A DNA stretch of 64,000 bases, taken from assembly GCA_019614645.1 (NCBI GenBank), contig JABWDB010000021.1, positions 310,001 through 374,000 on the forward strand, in the 5' to 3' direction. This DNA comes from Stratiolaelaps scimitus (lineage: Eukaryota > Arthropoda > Arachnida > Mesostigmata > Laelapidae). Below the pieces are notes generated by a model, which made no database searches, was not told the origin of the DNA, and saw nothing but the letters and a program-made list of their open reading frames with translations. The position numbers and the translations under genes were made by a program. Every line of letters starts with the position of its first letter. The first letter of the stretch is position 1. Positions 35,861 to 47,873 of this stretch are shown here, piece after piece.

Positions 35861-37499
35861 CTAGCGTTTTCTTTCGAACATTTTACGTGGTATTTATGGC
35901 GGATTGAATATATTTGGACACCCTGAGGTTGCGTGACTTTGTCAAAGACAGAGACTGCTAAATCCAGCCTCACGGTATGGAGTAAGCGGATCGAGCTGTT
36001 ATTGTATTTAAGCATTGGAGTAAGATATTACATTATATAAAAAAGGCTACAAATGCTACAGGAACTACTTTATAATAGAGTCTGGAGAAGTAATTTCCCG
36101 TATCTTACAGAGGCATGGCATATCTTACCATGGCGAAGGGACTATTTTAAAGAATCATCTTTTTCTGATGGATAAATGATGTGAGCGCCATATAAAAACA
36201 AAACAGAGAGAACGATGACAACTAAAAAAGTAAGGACATGTAATATAATTTATGTGAATGTATTTATATGGCGTAATTAAAATAACTGCAATATACAAAC
36301 GCATTTATTCGATACATGTTTGAAAGCATTTAGGCAATATTGAGGAATATATATTGTTCAGTCTCTTCCCTTTTTTGCCGCAACAATTACTCTTTGATAT
36401 TGTGTGGTCGCGTTGAAGGTTGTTGTGTTGAATGTTGAAATATTTCAAATATTTATCTGTACCTGCCATTTGGGGTATGGTTGCCAGATATTTCTTTAAA
36501 TTTAAGAACCATTACACGTTTATAAGGATTTGTGTAAAAATGTCTACGAATGATGTCTTCATGAGAAAATATCGAAAGAATGTATTTCGAACCAACATCG
36601 CAAATTGAATAACTTGCATAATGTGCTGGCTAAATCAAGACCTGGAGTGAAAATAACATCGAAATCCCCAACAGTGTTTAAGACTGGTTCTGGTTCATAG
36701 GTTAAAAAATCGATGTCAGGATATTTCAGGCAAGCGCTGCGCATTTGAGCTCTGCCGGTCTCGCTTTAGAAGGTAATAATTTGACTGTATCAAAAGACTT
36801 CGAAAATCGACGTAGGCTGAATCAAATGTGTTCTTATTGTTTTCATAAAGGTCCCAGCCCCATCTTGGACCATGCCAACTAGTTTTGTGCTCGAGGACTT
36901 TCTTTTGTAAACTCACGTTGATCCTCGTTTAGTGAACTCTGAAATGATAAAGGCCATATATAAAATCTACAAGTAATTTCTCGAAAATTATTCAGGCATT
37001 ACCTGATTGGGCTACTGGGCTATGGTTATGACCTTTTTACTTGTCCCCCTATTTTATGGATCGGCGTGATTATTGATGACCTAAAATATTTTAGCACCGC
37101 CACTCTACGCATGGTCGACAGTATATAATTTAAAGAGGTTAGGATATTACTTAAGCGACCTTGTGATAAAGAAGAGTAAGAATAAAACCAGGGACAAGGC
37201 TGCAGTTCATGGCAAGCTGTTTGATATTTATTTCATCATTCAACAAATCGTGTATCGCTGCTTTTGCCAATGTCAATTTTAAGAAATCCGTTGTATCCCC
37301 TTGCTATAACATTCGAAATTGGCAGAATTATACAGGTAGCGAAAGGGTTTGTTCCAGATAACTTCGATAAATAGCCTAACACAATAGGTTTTAGTGATTT
37401 TTTCTTATCTATTATATTTATAGGTGATCATCATCATTTTGTTTATTTCACCAACAGATAGTATGAATTATGAGTTATAACACTGTAAAAACAGAAGAT
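35861..37499. other. No feature recognised
   Basis: A+T-rich intergenic DNA without a supported exon, RNA gene or repeat. Confidence 0.5.
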
Positions 37500-37830
37500 C
37501 TATATGACGACCCTACCGGTCAGGGTGAGGGTGGGGTGGGGGGTTGTGATCCAGGTCAATGAATGCCCTGCTTGGCAGGTGCTGAGGTGGTACCTGGGGC
37601 ACGCTTCCCCACAGAATCTACATGTACAGACTGGGCCCGGATCGTGGAAATTTTCGGACGTGCAGGCGAGGTGGTGGAAGCCGTGCACCGCGAATCTAGT
37701 TACCAGCGTTTTGGTGCTGCTGTCGTGTGCCAGCAGGCAGAGTACTCTCTTCAGAAAGCGGGATTTTGCTCGGTCCAGCGTCGCGAGGTTAGACACCTTG
37801 AGGTCCTTTCAAATGAGTCGGGCATCGTAA
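37500..37830 (-). mobile_element. LINE 3' fragment with C-terminal zinc-knuckle domain
   Basis: The minus strand encodes SNLATLDRAKSRFLKRVL followed by VTRFAVHGFHHLACTSENFH and CTCRFCGEACPRYHLSTC, a CCHC-type knuckle. This matches the plus-strand LINE at 42535-43665, which has HRVRSAFMKSVMGL, VPRFSIPGFHHIMYRTEGYH and CLCKYCDNVCAKYHIGQC. Between the two blocks the fragment lacks about 45-50 residues present in the other copy. Upstream RT is absent, so it is a 5'-truncated and internally deleted copy. Confidence 0.75.
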
Positions 37831-40147
37831 GAGGCCATTGGTGCAACCTTTACAGTATTTATAGTAATCTACCCCTATTGATACGTGTCTATAGGAGGAC
37901 GAAAGAAAGCACAATGCCTATTGGTCACTGCCTAATAGTTACTTATCTACCACCTGCCTGAACTGATTATTTATGAGACTGAGTAGCTATAATATATATT
38001 CTTGAATCCAAATGATAAGGTTGGGTTGAGATTATTGCATATAACGCATTATCTTGGATACAATTGCCATTAATTTACCATTAGGACTTAGGTATTAACG
38101 AAGAATGCTTGAAACGACATTTTAATAATCATGGTCACCCTCTTTAATTGTTGCTGGAATGTAAACCTAGAATTGATATACACAACGACCGGCTAAAACC
38201 ACAGAGATGTTGATTATTTGTATTAGCGTAACTATCCACTTAAAAACACTTTAACACCTAAGTATGGGACAACACATTTCGAGGTTTATCTTAGCGTAGA
38301 AGAAACGAACTACAGCCAAATGTTAATAGTTGATGATTTATAATAATTTAACTTTAGTGATTGCAATGAATAACTTGGGTTTATATTTAAACTTTGAATT
38401 AATACATAGGTAGGTTTATACCGTAGTTGGCTTCAATTAACGCATACTTGTCATCAAAACTGGTCAGTCAGTTTCATGATGTTTGTCTTGTTATGGTTTC
38501 GAACATATTTTTCACCTTATAATATCTGTACAAATGCTGAGAACCGATATATTTCATATTTGATCCATTATATAGATCTTGCCCTGCTTGCTTGCAAAAA
38601 ACAGCCTTAAATGTAATACCCGTACTGTTCCTAGATTTAGAACAAGCTGCCGACATCTATACTCTACGGGTCAATAAAGCAGCACAAACAGTTTGCCCAC
38701 CGAACTGTTTGTGTCTGTGAAAATACCTCTTCGCATTGACTAGCCGGACCAAGGAAGCCCTACATGTCCAATAGAGCAAAGTTCATATATATATATATAT
38801 ATATCGTAGCACCTACTTCGAAGTGCCCATATACGCAAGGCGCCGGCTGATACACCGAAGCTTTCTCCATCATCGAACATCCTGTCGATTGGCCCTGACT
38901 AGTAACATCATACATAATTTAAAATATTATGGGAAGAACGAAGTTTAATAAAATAGATGAAAAATACGTTGCCATGCTAATACGCAAGACAGCGTATATG
39001 CAATACCAGATACACTTATGCATGTTTGTATTAATAAATCTAAGTCGTCCTTAGGTAAGCGAAATTAATTGTCTGCTTGAATGTATTATACTATCGTTTT
39101 CCATTGGTAAAACGTGCTATGCTGGTATTTCTGTGAGATTATTGATTGTAGGTACTAAGTAATGTAGATCAAGCGGAATAGCTTGTGGTATAATATTTGT
39201 AGTATACTAAAATATTCCTTCACGTTTGTCATTCTACGTATGATCTTACCTTGTCAGTTTTTTGCCCTTGTCGTTATGCGTCATGAAAAAGAAACGCGAC
39301 GAACAAAACCAAACTGCAAGCGCCTATCGTCCTCTGTACCCGGTGTGGCTTTCAGAAAGAGTAGCAGGCAAGCACTTGCACGGAGTAAGTCTGCTCTGAA
39401 CAATTGTTGTTCATACCCCAGCGGAAGATAATCTATTCGAATTAAATAAAAATTGAATATGTTTTATTGGTATTTTACATGTCAAAACAAGAAGGGAATG
39501 CAAATTCCTAGTTAAGTCCACAGTGCTTCCAATGCCAAACATTAAAGTTTACAATCAAATTTTAATTAAGCTATCAAAATGGCCATTTTGTGAATTCCGT
39601 TGGCTGCGGATACGTTTTCTCTTCCTTGAAAATGGTATTTTCACAAGAAAAAGATATGATATTTTTTGAATATAGGTAAAGAACGAACCGAAAAGTAGTA
39701 GTAGCTTCATTCGTTGGACTCCTGAATATAGTTGAACGACATATGACCAATACAAAAAAAAGGCGCAACTATGTACTTTTGTCCTGCAACGTTGCTGGCT
39801 TAGCCCGCACGGACGCAACGACACAGTACATTTTTGTTCCTTTGTGAAGCAGGTAGAAATGCAGTTAACGCACTGTCGCTTGAGCAACAATTTGGGCCGA
39901 CAGTAGAAATGGCAAATACCAACCGGAGCGTTGGCCGTGGTCACCCGTCGAGTTCCCGGCCATGTCAAGACATCCTTTGTGCGCGAATGGGATGGTATCG
40001 CCCGTTTCTCCATATGAGAACAGCATCTCAGCGCTAAGGGCTAAGGTACTATTCAGGTTTTCAGGGGTGTATAATGATCGTAATTAGGCCGACTTTCTCA
40101 AGCACGACCATGTATATTTTTCTAGGAAATTTTTCTAAAAAAAGCTG
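37831..40147. other. No gene recognised
   Basis: Intergenic, with an AT microsatellite at 38784-38804. A 152-codon frame on the minus strand (39555-40013) shows no domain, and its amino-acid composition does not favour a real protein. Confidence 0.45.
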
Positions 40148-40325
40148 TGCCCGGTGGCATGGTGCATTCGTGTGCGCCTTGCGCCTTACGTGGAGACACG
40201 TAGATCCACGGATTCGATCCCCACCGTTGCACATTTGCATTTAAAGGGGTCCGTCTTATTAAACAATACAGAAAGTAGTACCGTGGACGATAAATGTTGG
40301 CTGTGAGTCAGCCCGGAAATGTTTA
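40148..40325 (+). mobile_element. tRNA-derived SINE, family A, copy 2
   Basis: Full-length match to the copy at 1765. The A-box-like GGTGGCATGGTGCATTCG begins at about 40153 and the B-box-like GGATTCGATCCCC at about 40210. The shared body includes GCATTTAAAGGGG and TAAATGTTGGCTGTGAGTCA. The two copies differ at scattered bases and by small indels, so neither is very recent. No poly(A) tail or clear target duplication follows. Confidence 0.8.
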
Positions 40326-42534
40326 TATTCACACCTTTTTTTGAGAGGACGAAATTTTCTTCAATCGCGCGGAGACCATCAGAGACATTCCAATCTCCAT
40401 TGAAGTAGGTCTGGTTTATATTCATATTAGCCAAAGGTAACTGCACATCTTTCTTTAACTGCATCAGAAACGGGATGTCGAGTATCTATGAAACGCGAGA
40501 TGTGGGCTAAAAACAACGAAATGTGGTCTGCTTGAATAGAGACGGCACTTAAAAACCACAGTTCAAATACGATACAATTTGCGGAGAGTGGGTAGCCTGC
40601 ACTTCACTCTATTGTATTATTTATGTGACTCAGTTTAACGTCTTGTCTATTGATTACACAAAGCTGATAAGTGGGACAATATTGTATTTAGTTCAATTTA
40701 AAATTGCTAGTTTCGTTAGTTACGACGAGTTACGACGAACCCTTATATCTGGCTACATGAATATAGAAAATGTGATCCCAAATGGTAGGTTTCAAAATTA
40801 ATAGTTTGTGATATGATGCTTGACTTTGATTTATATTATATATGATCAGTAGTGATGGGCTAGACACGCGTTTATGGTTGGTTGTTTCGATTTGTGTTTT
40901 GATTTCAACATATTTTATAGCTTTTCATTAATGCAGAACCCTGGAATTTAACTCGTAAAGCTTCAGAGTCGCTGCTTTTTATGAATTATATTTCCTTAAG
41001 CGCATTCTTGCTATACGTTTGGGCGCTCCATAAAGACTTTACATTGTGCGAACAGTGTATAACGAATTTGAAATGTGTTTAGGTAGGAATATTTGTTAAA
41101 ACAAAAAGCGACCCCCATAGAATGACTTTTTCCACGATAGGATAACTTTTACTTTGCTTGTACTCAAAACCCTAACAAAATAGGTACACCTAACTAGTAA
41201 CACGAATGAAAATTTGAAGCATTTTTCCACCTCAACAAATCTAGATTTCGATTGTATCTAAGGGAGGGCTACAAAAGTTGATTGTGCACACCGATATAAA
41301 ATGATAATAACAAAAAAGCCCACTTAATATACCGAGGAACTGACGTGGAAAGCTTCCTACTTAAAATAGGAACCAAATATAGATGTGGCGGAGTGCCAAC
41401 AACCGTGAGGCCAGAACTGCGGAACGAAGGATCGCGAATGCACGACCGAATAGCGCCTCGGGCCAGATCCAACCATCGCTAACATCAAGATCATCAACGT
41501 CAGCAGCATCAGAATGGATTGCTGACGGTCCTCTCGAAGGAGCAAACTGGCAGACGATTCAATGTGGAGTCTTCAGTCTGGGAAACCGAGCCCACTGCCC
41601 TCCCTCTACGAGACACACACCACACTAGCCCCGCTTTGTACCCGCGAGCCTGCGGCCGTATTTAAGCTGAAAGCCAAACAGGGCAACGACGAGGAGTGTG
41701 TTTATTCTGCTGTTGGTCCTATGGCATCGAGGGTCCAGGAAGGCCAATGTACCCAGGCTCCAGTGTGCCACTTCAGCGTCCACCCCACACTCCTCCGTTC
41801 AACCCTCAACATCTTACATGTATATATATATATATATATATATGTATTTACATACAGACTTCACGTCTGATCTGAGAATAAATCGCAATTTTCTCGCAAA
41901 GTTTGCTTATAATCTGTTGCAATAATAGTCCTCGACAATTCCTTCCATCGCTTGTGGTTAAAGTTTGTTGTGTTTCAAATCTGTGATCTGATGGCAGGAG
42001 CAGCAAAAACCAATTTTAAAATAGCGCTTGTTAATGCGGATAGCATATGCACAAAAATCGAACTTGTACTGGCTCTGAGAAATATGCCAGTAGCATAAGA
42101 ACTTCCACGTGGATCAGAGTTTGATAAAAAAAACGATAAACTCTCAGTCTTATCATTTACATTTCTGTATCAATTGAAATAACAACATTACGCAATATTA
42201 AATCCAAGTCTAGTCCTTGAGAATAAGCAGTCATCATAGGTGAAAATCCATGCCGTATTGCATGTTTAACGCTAATTTCTACAATGAAGTATGATAAGCA
42301 ATTGATAGTCCGCTTAGATAGTGACGACCAGAGAGAGATCTGAGTGATAACTGACGTTAGTATATTGTACGCGCATCCTTTATGGGTGTTTCCCTATCCT
42401 GAATGCTTTTTGGCGGAATGTTTGAATACTGACTATGTCTCCAAACAGTCTTCGTTAGTTTTATTAATTGATAAAATAGGCAAACAAAAAAATTGGCCGT
42501 ATTGCCCGTCGACTTTCCTCTACCTCTAGGGTGA
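40326..42534. other. No gene recognised
   Basis: Intergenic, with an AT microsatellite at 41820-41843. A G+C-richer patch at 41380-41800 is open on both strands for 60-100 codons, but no family or splice pattern could be recognised. Confidence 0.45.
41820..41843. repeat. AT microsatellite
   Basis: Twelve AT dinucleotides, uninterrupted. Confidence 0.9.
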
Positions 42535-43665
42535 AAGCGTGTATTATTTCTGGAGGCCTGCTCTTGTATACCGGCAGAGCAGCACGGATTTATCTGCGTT
42601 CGATTCGGCCCCGCGAGACAAACATTTTTCACGAACTGGCAACGTGTGGAGTACCAATGAACATACTGCAGCTATTTATGGCCATTTTGTAAGAAAATTC
42701 AATGAAGATCGATGACGGAGTGTCCCTTCTCTCACACTTCGCTCAAAGCGTGTGGCGCAAGGTGACTCCTTGAGTCCACTGTTATTTTCGCTGCTGCTAA
42801 GCGATCTCCCGGCCCGAGTAAAAGTCAAGACTGACCATGAAGACGCTGCGATACGCAGACGACCTTGTCATTATAGTGTCACTTTTAGTAAGAGTCGCTT
42901 TCATGCTCAGCAACAGGCTGTCTGTTTTGGTGAAAGAAGTCGGACTGACGATCAACATAGACAAGTCAAAAGCTATGAGGTTTCACCGGGGAGGGCGCAT
43001 CGCCATGCCCGATCCGCTACACATAGGCAGAACCACCCTGAAGTTCGTCAACAGCTTCAAGAACCTAGGTTTGATTATGCCAACAAACGGTCGTTCCTTC
43101 ACAGAACACATCACGGAGAGAACGCGACGAGCGTTGGTCGCGAGTGTAGGCACAAAAGCGCCATCAAAGCTTTATTTACAGACCGCGCTGATGTTGTTTG
43201 ACATCAAGTTGCGCCCTTTGCTCCCTACGGGCTCGAAGTTACTTGGGAACATCTTTCGTCAGCACAACTCGAGCATCTGCACCGAGTGAGGTCTGCATTT
43301 ATGAAAAGCGTTATGGGGTTATACGGTTCGGTGCGGAATAGACTGGTCTACCACCTCGGTGATACTCCCTTGATTGTTGAATATCTGAAGCGTCTTTTTA
43401 AGCTACCAGTGACGCGAGCTTACTCAAAATTTCCAATACGGGTGCGATGACCATTGACAAATGGAGGGGGGCACTGAGAACGAACCGATACATTGTACCA
43501 CGTTTTTCAATACCCGGTTTTCACCATATTATGTATAGGACAGAAGGCTACCACGAGCCCAACTCGAACTGTTTATGTAAATATTGCGACAATGTTTGCG
43601 CCAAGTATCACATTGGACAATGCACTCGGTCAGTCTCACTAACAAATCTGGTCGACCAATGATCA
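42535..43665 (+). mobile_element. 5'-truncated LINE: reverse transcriptase palm to C-terminal zinc knuckle
   Basis: RT motif A is TDLSAFDSAPRDKHF (about 42584-42628). ELATCGVPMNILQLFMAI follows in another frame. Motif B is VAQGDSLSPLLFSLLLSDLP (about 42752-42811) and motif C is LRYADDLVIIV (about 42843-42875). Then come LTINIDKSKAMRFH (about 42948), the thumb region, HRVRSAFMKSVMGLYGSVRN (about 43277) and the knuckle CLCKYCDNVCAKYHIGQC (about 43570-43623). Both catalytic Asp of motif C and the motif-A Asp remain, but at least four frame changes or stops break the frame, so it is dead. The clade is uncertain. Confidence 0.85.
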
Positions 43666-43848
43666 TAAACATGTCTATTGGTAGATGTGTATATTTCTAC
43701 CCACCCCTTTTTACCATTCGAGCTGATTTATCCCCTACACGTTTTACAGTTTCACCCCCCCCCCGTTTTTCACTTTTTACTGTTGTGTAATTTTACTAGG
43801 CACCTAATTCTATATAACACAATACCGTGTGAATAAATTACAAATTTT

Positions 43849-43887
43849 GTTACCATTTACAATTTTACTAGTTTTGTAAATGGTAAC
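43849..43887. repeat. 14-bp perfect inverted repeat
   Basis: GTTACCATTTACAA (43849-43862) and TTGTAAATGGTAAC (43874-43887) pair perfectly around an 11-nt loop. It lies in A+T-rich DNA about 180 bp past the end of the LINE and may be a remnant of a miniature transposon. Confidence 0.8.
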
Positions 43888-45130
43888 ATAATTTATAATT
43901 TAGATGGCTATTTATAATGATTAGATAAGCCAGCAAGATCTTTTTCAAAAACCGAGAATAATTGAGCAGTAACATCCTAATAACGTGACGGAGATGCTAT
44001 AAGCCTCCATGAAATCACGCCATTCATGAGGGTTTCGCTACAATATATGGACTGATAAACTTCAAACAAGTTGTACGATGCTAAAATGCTATTATAGAGC
44101 TGAATTTTTTACCCAAATTTAATGCGTGATTATTATACTTGTCGCGGTCGGTTACGCTGTATCCGAAGTTGTTTATCAAAAATATCATCCGTGTTAATCA
44201 AGTCACTTCGGAAGCCACCAATCATGATAGTAATAGCCTAATGAGTTTCGACATACCATTGGTCAAATTTGAATTATATACTATATTATATTATAATATA
44301 TATTTGAAGTAAAATGCGAAGCCACATTTGCGTTTGTCAAGATTTGACGAATAATCACTTAGTCCTGAATTAGGACTTTGGGATAGAAAAACAGGCAAAA
44401 TAAGACGGCGGGACCAAGAAGGCCGACCGGAGGAGGCCTTAAGAGGACTGATTAAGTAGTCCCACACCTTTGGGGGAAGTTAAATAAATAAAAAGGCATA
44501 GAAAAGCAGGGGAGTTAACATCGGTGTACACAAACGGGACTATATATGGTGAAAAAAAATCGTCGGGTGCTTACCATTTGCCCATGGTGCAACGTACGCC
44601 CTTAGCATATTAATAAAAGTTGAATCTGTACTTTATGTGATATCTGTTCTATTTATATTTTTTGTTACGGCGTCTGCGAGCTAGTACTAATCTACTATCA
44701 TAGTATTTATATATTAACTGGATTGTTTCTCCATTTGATTGCAGTAATGTGATGGCGGGCAGAATGATATGTCAATCGCAGCGTTGTTACCATTATTATC
44801 CAATGCGTGAGGCACAAAGTGCTTACGAGCATTACAAATACATTCTAGTGGATCTATCCGTCTGCAACTGAATCAGTCTTAAGAGTAGCGCGTGATTACG
44901 GTTCATCGATAACTATACGTGACACTCGCGGTGAACCGCAAGCTGTATTCTAGAGTTTTTTTTACGATCAGACATATATACACGGTGTTGCCGAGAGGGC
45001 GACCACCACCGTAAGAAGAAGAAGAAGAAGATTTGAATGACATGAGAACGTATCCTTTCCTTTTTTAGACGGAAACACCTATTGATTACCAATAAAACGT
45101 TGGTTAATTGTGCCAGCCCCATTAACTACG
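43888..45130. other. No gene recognised upstream of the secreted-protein gene
   Basis: A+T-rich intergenic sequence. A (AAG)n tract lies at about 45014-45030. No exon or transposon could be assigned. Confidence 0.45.
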
Positions 45131-45132
45131 CA

Positions 45133-45144
45133 CTATATAAAAGC
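45133..45144 (+). promoter_or_regulatory. TATA box for the secreted-protein gene
   Basis: CTATATAAAAGC is a canonical TATA box about 170 bp before the start codon. A transcription start near 45160-45170 and a leader of about 140 nt would be expected. Confidence 0.65.
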
Positions 45145-45307
45145 AGTTAAATACATTTAACGGACAGAAGAGTCGGATGCCATCGAAAACTGCAACGATC
45201 TAGTTAAACAAGCCAACAGATACGTAACGTATCTTTGGTTTACTCATAGTTTCGTCTGCTGCGTCCACCAATTGTACATTACTTATTTTTAGCTACAGTT
45301 CACCGTG

Positions 45308-45694
45308 ATGAAATTCTCTCTAATCGCCTTCGCTGCTTGCATGTCTGCCTGTCGGGCGGGACATATAGAAGGAGATCTTCGAGGAATAGGCGGAAACTAC
45401 GAAGCTGGAAGTTATGTAGGTGACGACGACAGGAGCGCAAGCCAGGGCCGCGTACTTATAGCAAGTTCTGGCAGTGCGGCTGAAGGACACGGAGGTGCAG
45501 GAGCTTCGTTGACAGTTGCCGGGCCTTCACATCTTGTTCGAACCATTCATGAGGTGAAGCTCATCGACCAAGGTGGACAGGTTCTTGCTAGGAACAAAGG
45601 AAGTGGAAAATACTTATTCATTGTGCGGCCGGTCATTGTGATGCCCGTGCCTACAGCGATGACAGTACCTTCTGCCGGACGTGGTGACTATTAG
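45308..45694 (+). CDS. Small secreted protein of unknown function (128 residues)
   Basis: The ATG at 45308 has a fair context (CCGTGATGA); an upstream in-frame GTG at 45305 is not a likely start. Residues 1 to about 17 (MKFSLIAFAACMSACRA) form a signal peptide with probable cleavage near RA/G or AG/H. The mature chain is Gly/Ser/Ala-rich (RVLIASSGSAAEGHGGAGAS), then has a more ordered middle (HLVRTIHEVKLIDQGGQVLA) and a Val/Pro-rich tail (VRPVIVMPVPTAMTVPSAG). There are no Cys residues after the signal peptide, so no disulfide fold. Composition resembles small arthropod cuticle or secreted structural proteins, but no known consensus (such as the Rebers-Riddiford motif) is present. It appears to be single-exon; TTTTTAGCTACAG just before the ATG could be an acceptor for a 5' UTR intron. 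Confidence 0.75.
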   Translation: MKFSLIAFAACMSACRAGHIEGDLRGIGGNYEAGSYVGDDDRSASQGRVLIASSGSAAEGHGGAGASLTVAGPSHLVRTIHEVKLIDQGGQVLARNKGSGKYLFIVRPVIVMPVPTAMTVPSAGRGDY

Positions 45695-45766
45695 AGTGAA
45701 CGTTGTGTAACTTATATTGTTGGACCACCTACATCCGTGGGACGACACGCCTATTTAATTCAATTC

Positions 45767-45772
45767 AATAAA
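45767..45772 (+). terminator. AATAAA polyadenylation signal
   Basis: Canonical signal 73 bases after the stop codon of the secreted-protein gene, as expected for a short 3' UTR. Confidence 0.75.
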
Positions 45773-47773
45773 TTGTTTCTTCACAGAATTGCGATTTGGC
45801 AATGCTTAAGTATGAACATATATAAGCATTACTTGCTCTCTACCTCTTGCGGAGAGGATTGAAATAAACTTCAGTACATTATAAAAAACATCCCAAGCAT
45901 GTTGCGGGTATTGAGGAGAGATTCTTGAACTGATGTTTCGTTGACGTATCTAATCACATCTAAAGAAATAAACCTCAGTTGACATGTTAGTTTGGTTGCA
46001 TTTAACTTTGAAACAAGTCAGAATGTCACGAAAATAATTCAGTCGGTTCAGACACTACATATAGAGCGTTAATGGTGTTCAGCTTCTATGGTGTTCAAAA
46101 ATAAGACTTGTTCGTAACTTTTTGAACGCATTAGGAAAGATCGCAAACTCATTAGGTAGTACTGTTTTATATATTGGGTCGATCCGAGCTATTATGTACA
46201 GCAAAACACTTTGATAACTTTTGAGCAAAAGTAACTAGATCTGTGATTTTTAGTATGTATCAGAGGAACCATCCTTTATTATTTACGGAAACCCAGTGAA
46301 AATATATAATAATTACCCAGTGAAAATATATAATAATTAAGAGTTCCAATTAGTTGATGTGTTTGTGCATGATTGAGTATGACGATGTTGAGGGTTCACA
46401 ATCGTCGTTTTGATATGGAATATTTAATTATCTTCCGATATACTATAAATATATTAGATCGGTAGCAAAAGAACTTTTACAACAACAGTATTTTGGGTCT
46501 GCCTTTACTGAGGTCCTACCCTGTCTGAACTAATCTTCGTCTACGAGGTCCTAGTTTGTCCAGTCGTCTGGTCACCTGGGCATGGACGTGGCGTTTATCG
46601 TGTACCATTGAATATATGCTTGTATTAGTTAGTTTGCTATCGAAAGGAGAGAGACACGACGCCAACGAAGGAGGGCGACAGCCAACTCGTCAATTATGCT
46701 GTCTGGAGACTGACGACCAGTCGCGGATGGGGGTTTAGGCAAGAACTGCGATGGGTGTCCAGAGCGCAGTATGTCTGAAGAGAGGACCTTGACGCAGTAG
46801 GGAATATCAGACGTACCATCACAGTTGGGTAAGGCATGCACATCCTGTACCCTTTGCACTCTATTGTGTCCACGTCAGGCTTGTCGCATGTCACGCCACC
46901 AGAACTATGGTTTGATCAGTGTATCGAAGGCAGGGGGAGCTCTCCGATCCGCTGTCCAGACTCCTAGCTCAGCCGCTTGCCGTCATCTGGCCATATCTCA
47001 GATAAGGGGGACCGGGTCATCAGCAGCCTATACATCACTCCCTGCGATCCACTCAGTAGTTAACGCTATTGATGCTTCGTCCTTGAGCTGGATGGCAACG
47101 ATGGAACTGTCCATTCGATCGAGCGTATTCGTCCGTGCCACTAAGGGGGCGGGACGCCTGCCTGTCACTTCCCTCAGGCTTGCCAGGGGACGTTCTTGAT
47201 GTGACACTACACTAGGCGGGTGCCGTACAATTGGGACACTAGGAGAGGACTTGCGTAGAACAGTACATCGTCAAAATAGCCGAACGCTTGCTTAGTACGA
47301 TGTAGGGAGGGTCTTGGATAAATTATGGAGCCAGGCAGCCAGACCAGAGTGATGGGATTTACATACTAGGGAAACGGACCGTTGCCCACGGTTGTTGGGG
47401 TGAATCTGTAGAAGGAATAGGACAAATTGCGGATGCGTTGAAGGGCAAACTTATCATAAGAAAACATGCAAAAAATAACTAAATTTTTTCTACACCTCGG
47501 AGCTCCTTCGTGCAATCAATGTGTTTGCTGATTAGGATAAGCCGCTTTTCTTTGCGAAAATTTTCTTTCTTTTTTACTTCTCATTTCGTGGCAGGTGGAG
47601 CTGTGTCTTCCCTGTACTGGAGGGATACTTAGAAGTAAACAGAGATGATTAACCCCATATGGTCTGACTCATCTCTTGGGGAGACAAAGTAACAAACCTA
47701 ATCACTATTGTTCGAACTAGTATATACTCACCCCAAGTACAGCATTGCTAGACATTTACCTGGTTTACCTGGT
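45773..47773. other. No gene recognised
   Basis: Intergenic, with the 24-bp tandem duplication at 46291. A G+C-raised tract at 46550-47250 has overlapping frames on both strands (up to 124 codons, 46825-47199), but none shows a domain. It could be an old transposon remnant. Confidence 0.4.
46291..46338. repeat. Perfect 24-bp tandem duplication
   Basis: 46291-46314 and 46315-46338 are identical (ACCCAGTGAAAATATATAAT followed by AATT). No divergence suggests a recent event. Confidence 0.95.
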
Positions 47774-47873
47774 AAATTTTCCGGGCTAAAATACTTAACG
47801 TCCACGATTCTGCTTTCGGCATTTTTTCATAAGACGGACCCCTTTTAAATGCAGATGTACCATGTGGGTTTAC
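47774..47873 (-). mobile_element. tRNA-derived SINE, family A, truncated copy 3
   Basis: On the minus strand it matches the 3' half of the family: CTGCATTTAAAAGGGGTCCG, GCCGAAAGCAG, GTGGACGTTAA and the end GCCCGGAAAATTTA. The match fades near the B box, so the tRNA-like head is missing or too changed. The segment TGTTGGCTGTGAGTC of the other copies is also shortened. Confidence 0.7.

Noticed and set aside
39555..40013. 152-codon minus-strand frame
   Set aside because: No recognisable motif, irregular basic and Cys content without spacing pattern, and no gene signals around it.
46825..47199. 124-codon plus-strand frame in a G+C-raised tract
   Set aside because: Opposite-strand frames are equally open, there is no motif, and no element boundary could be found.
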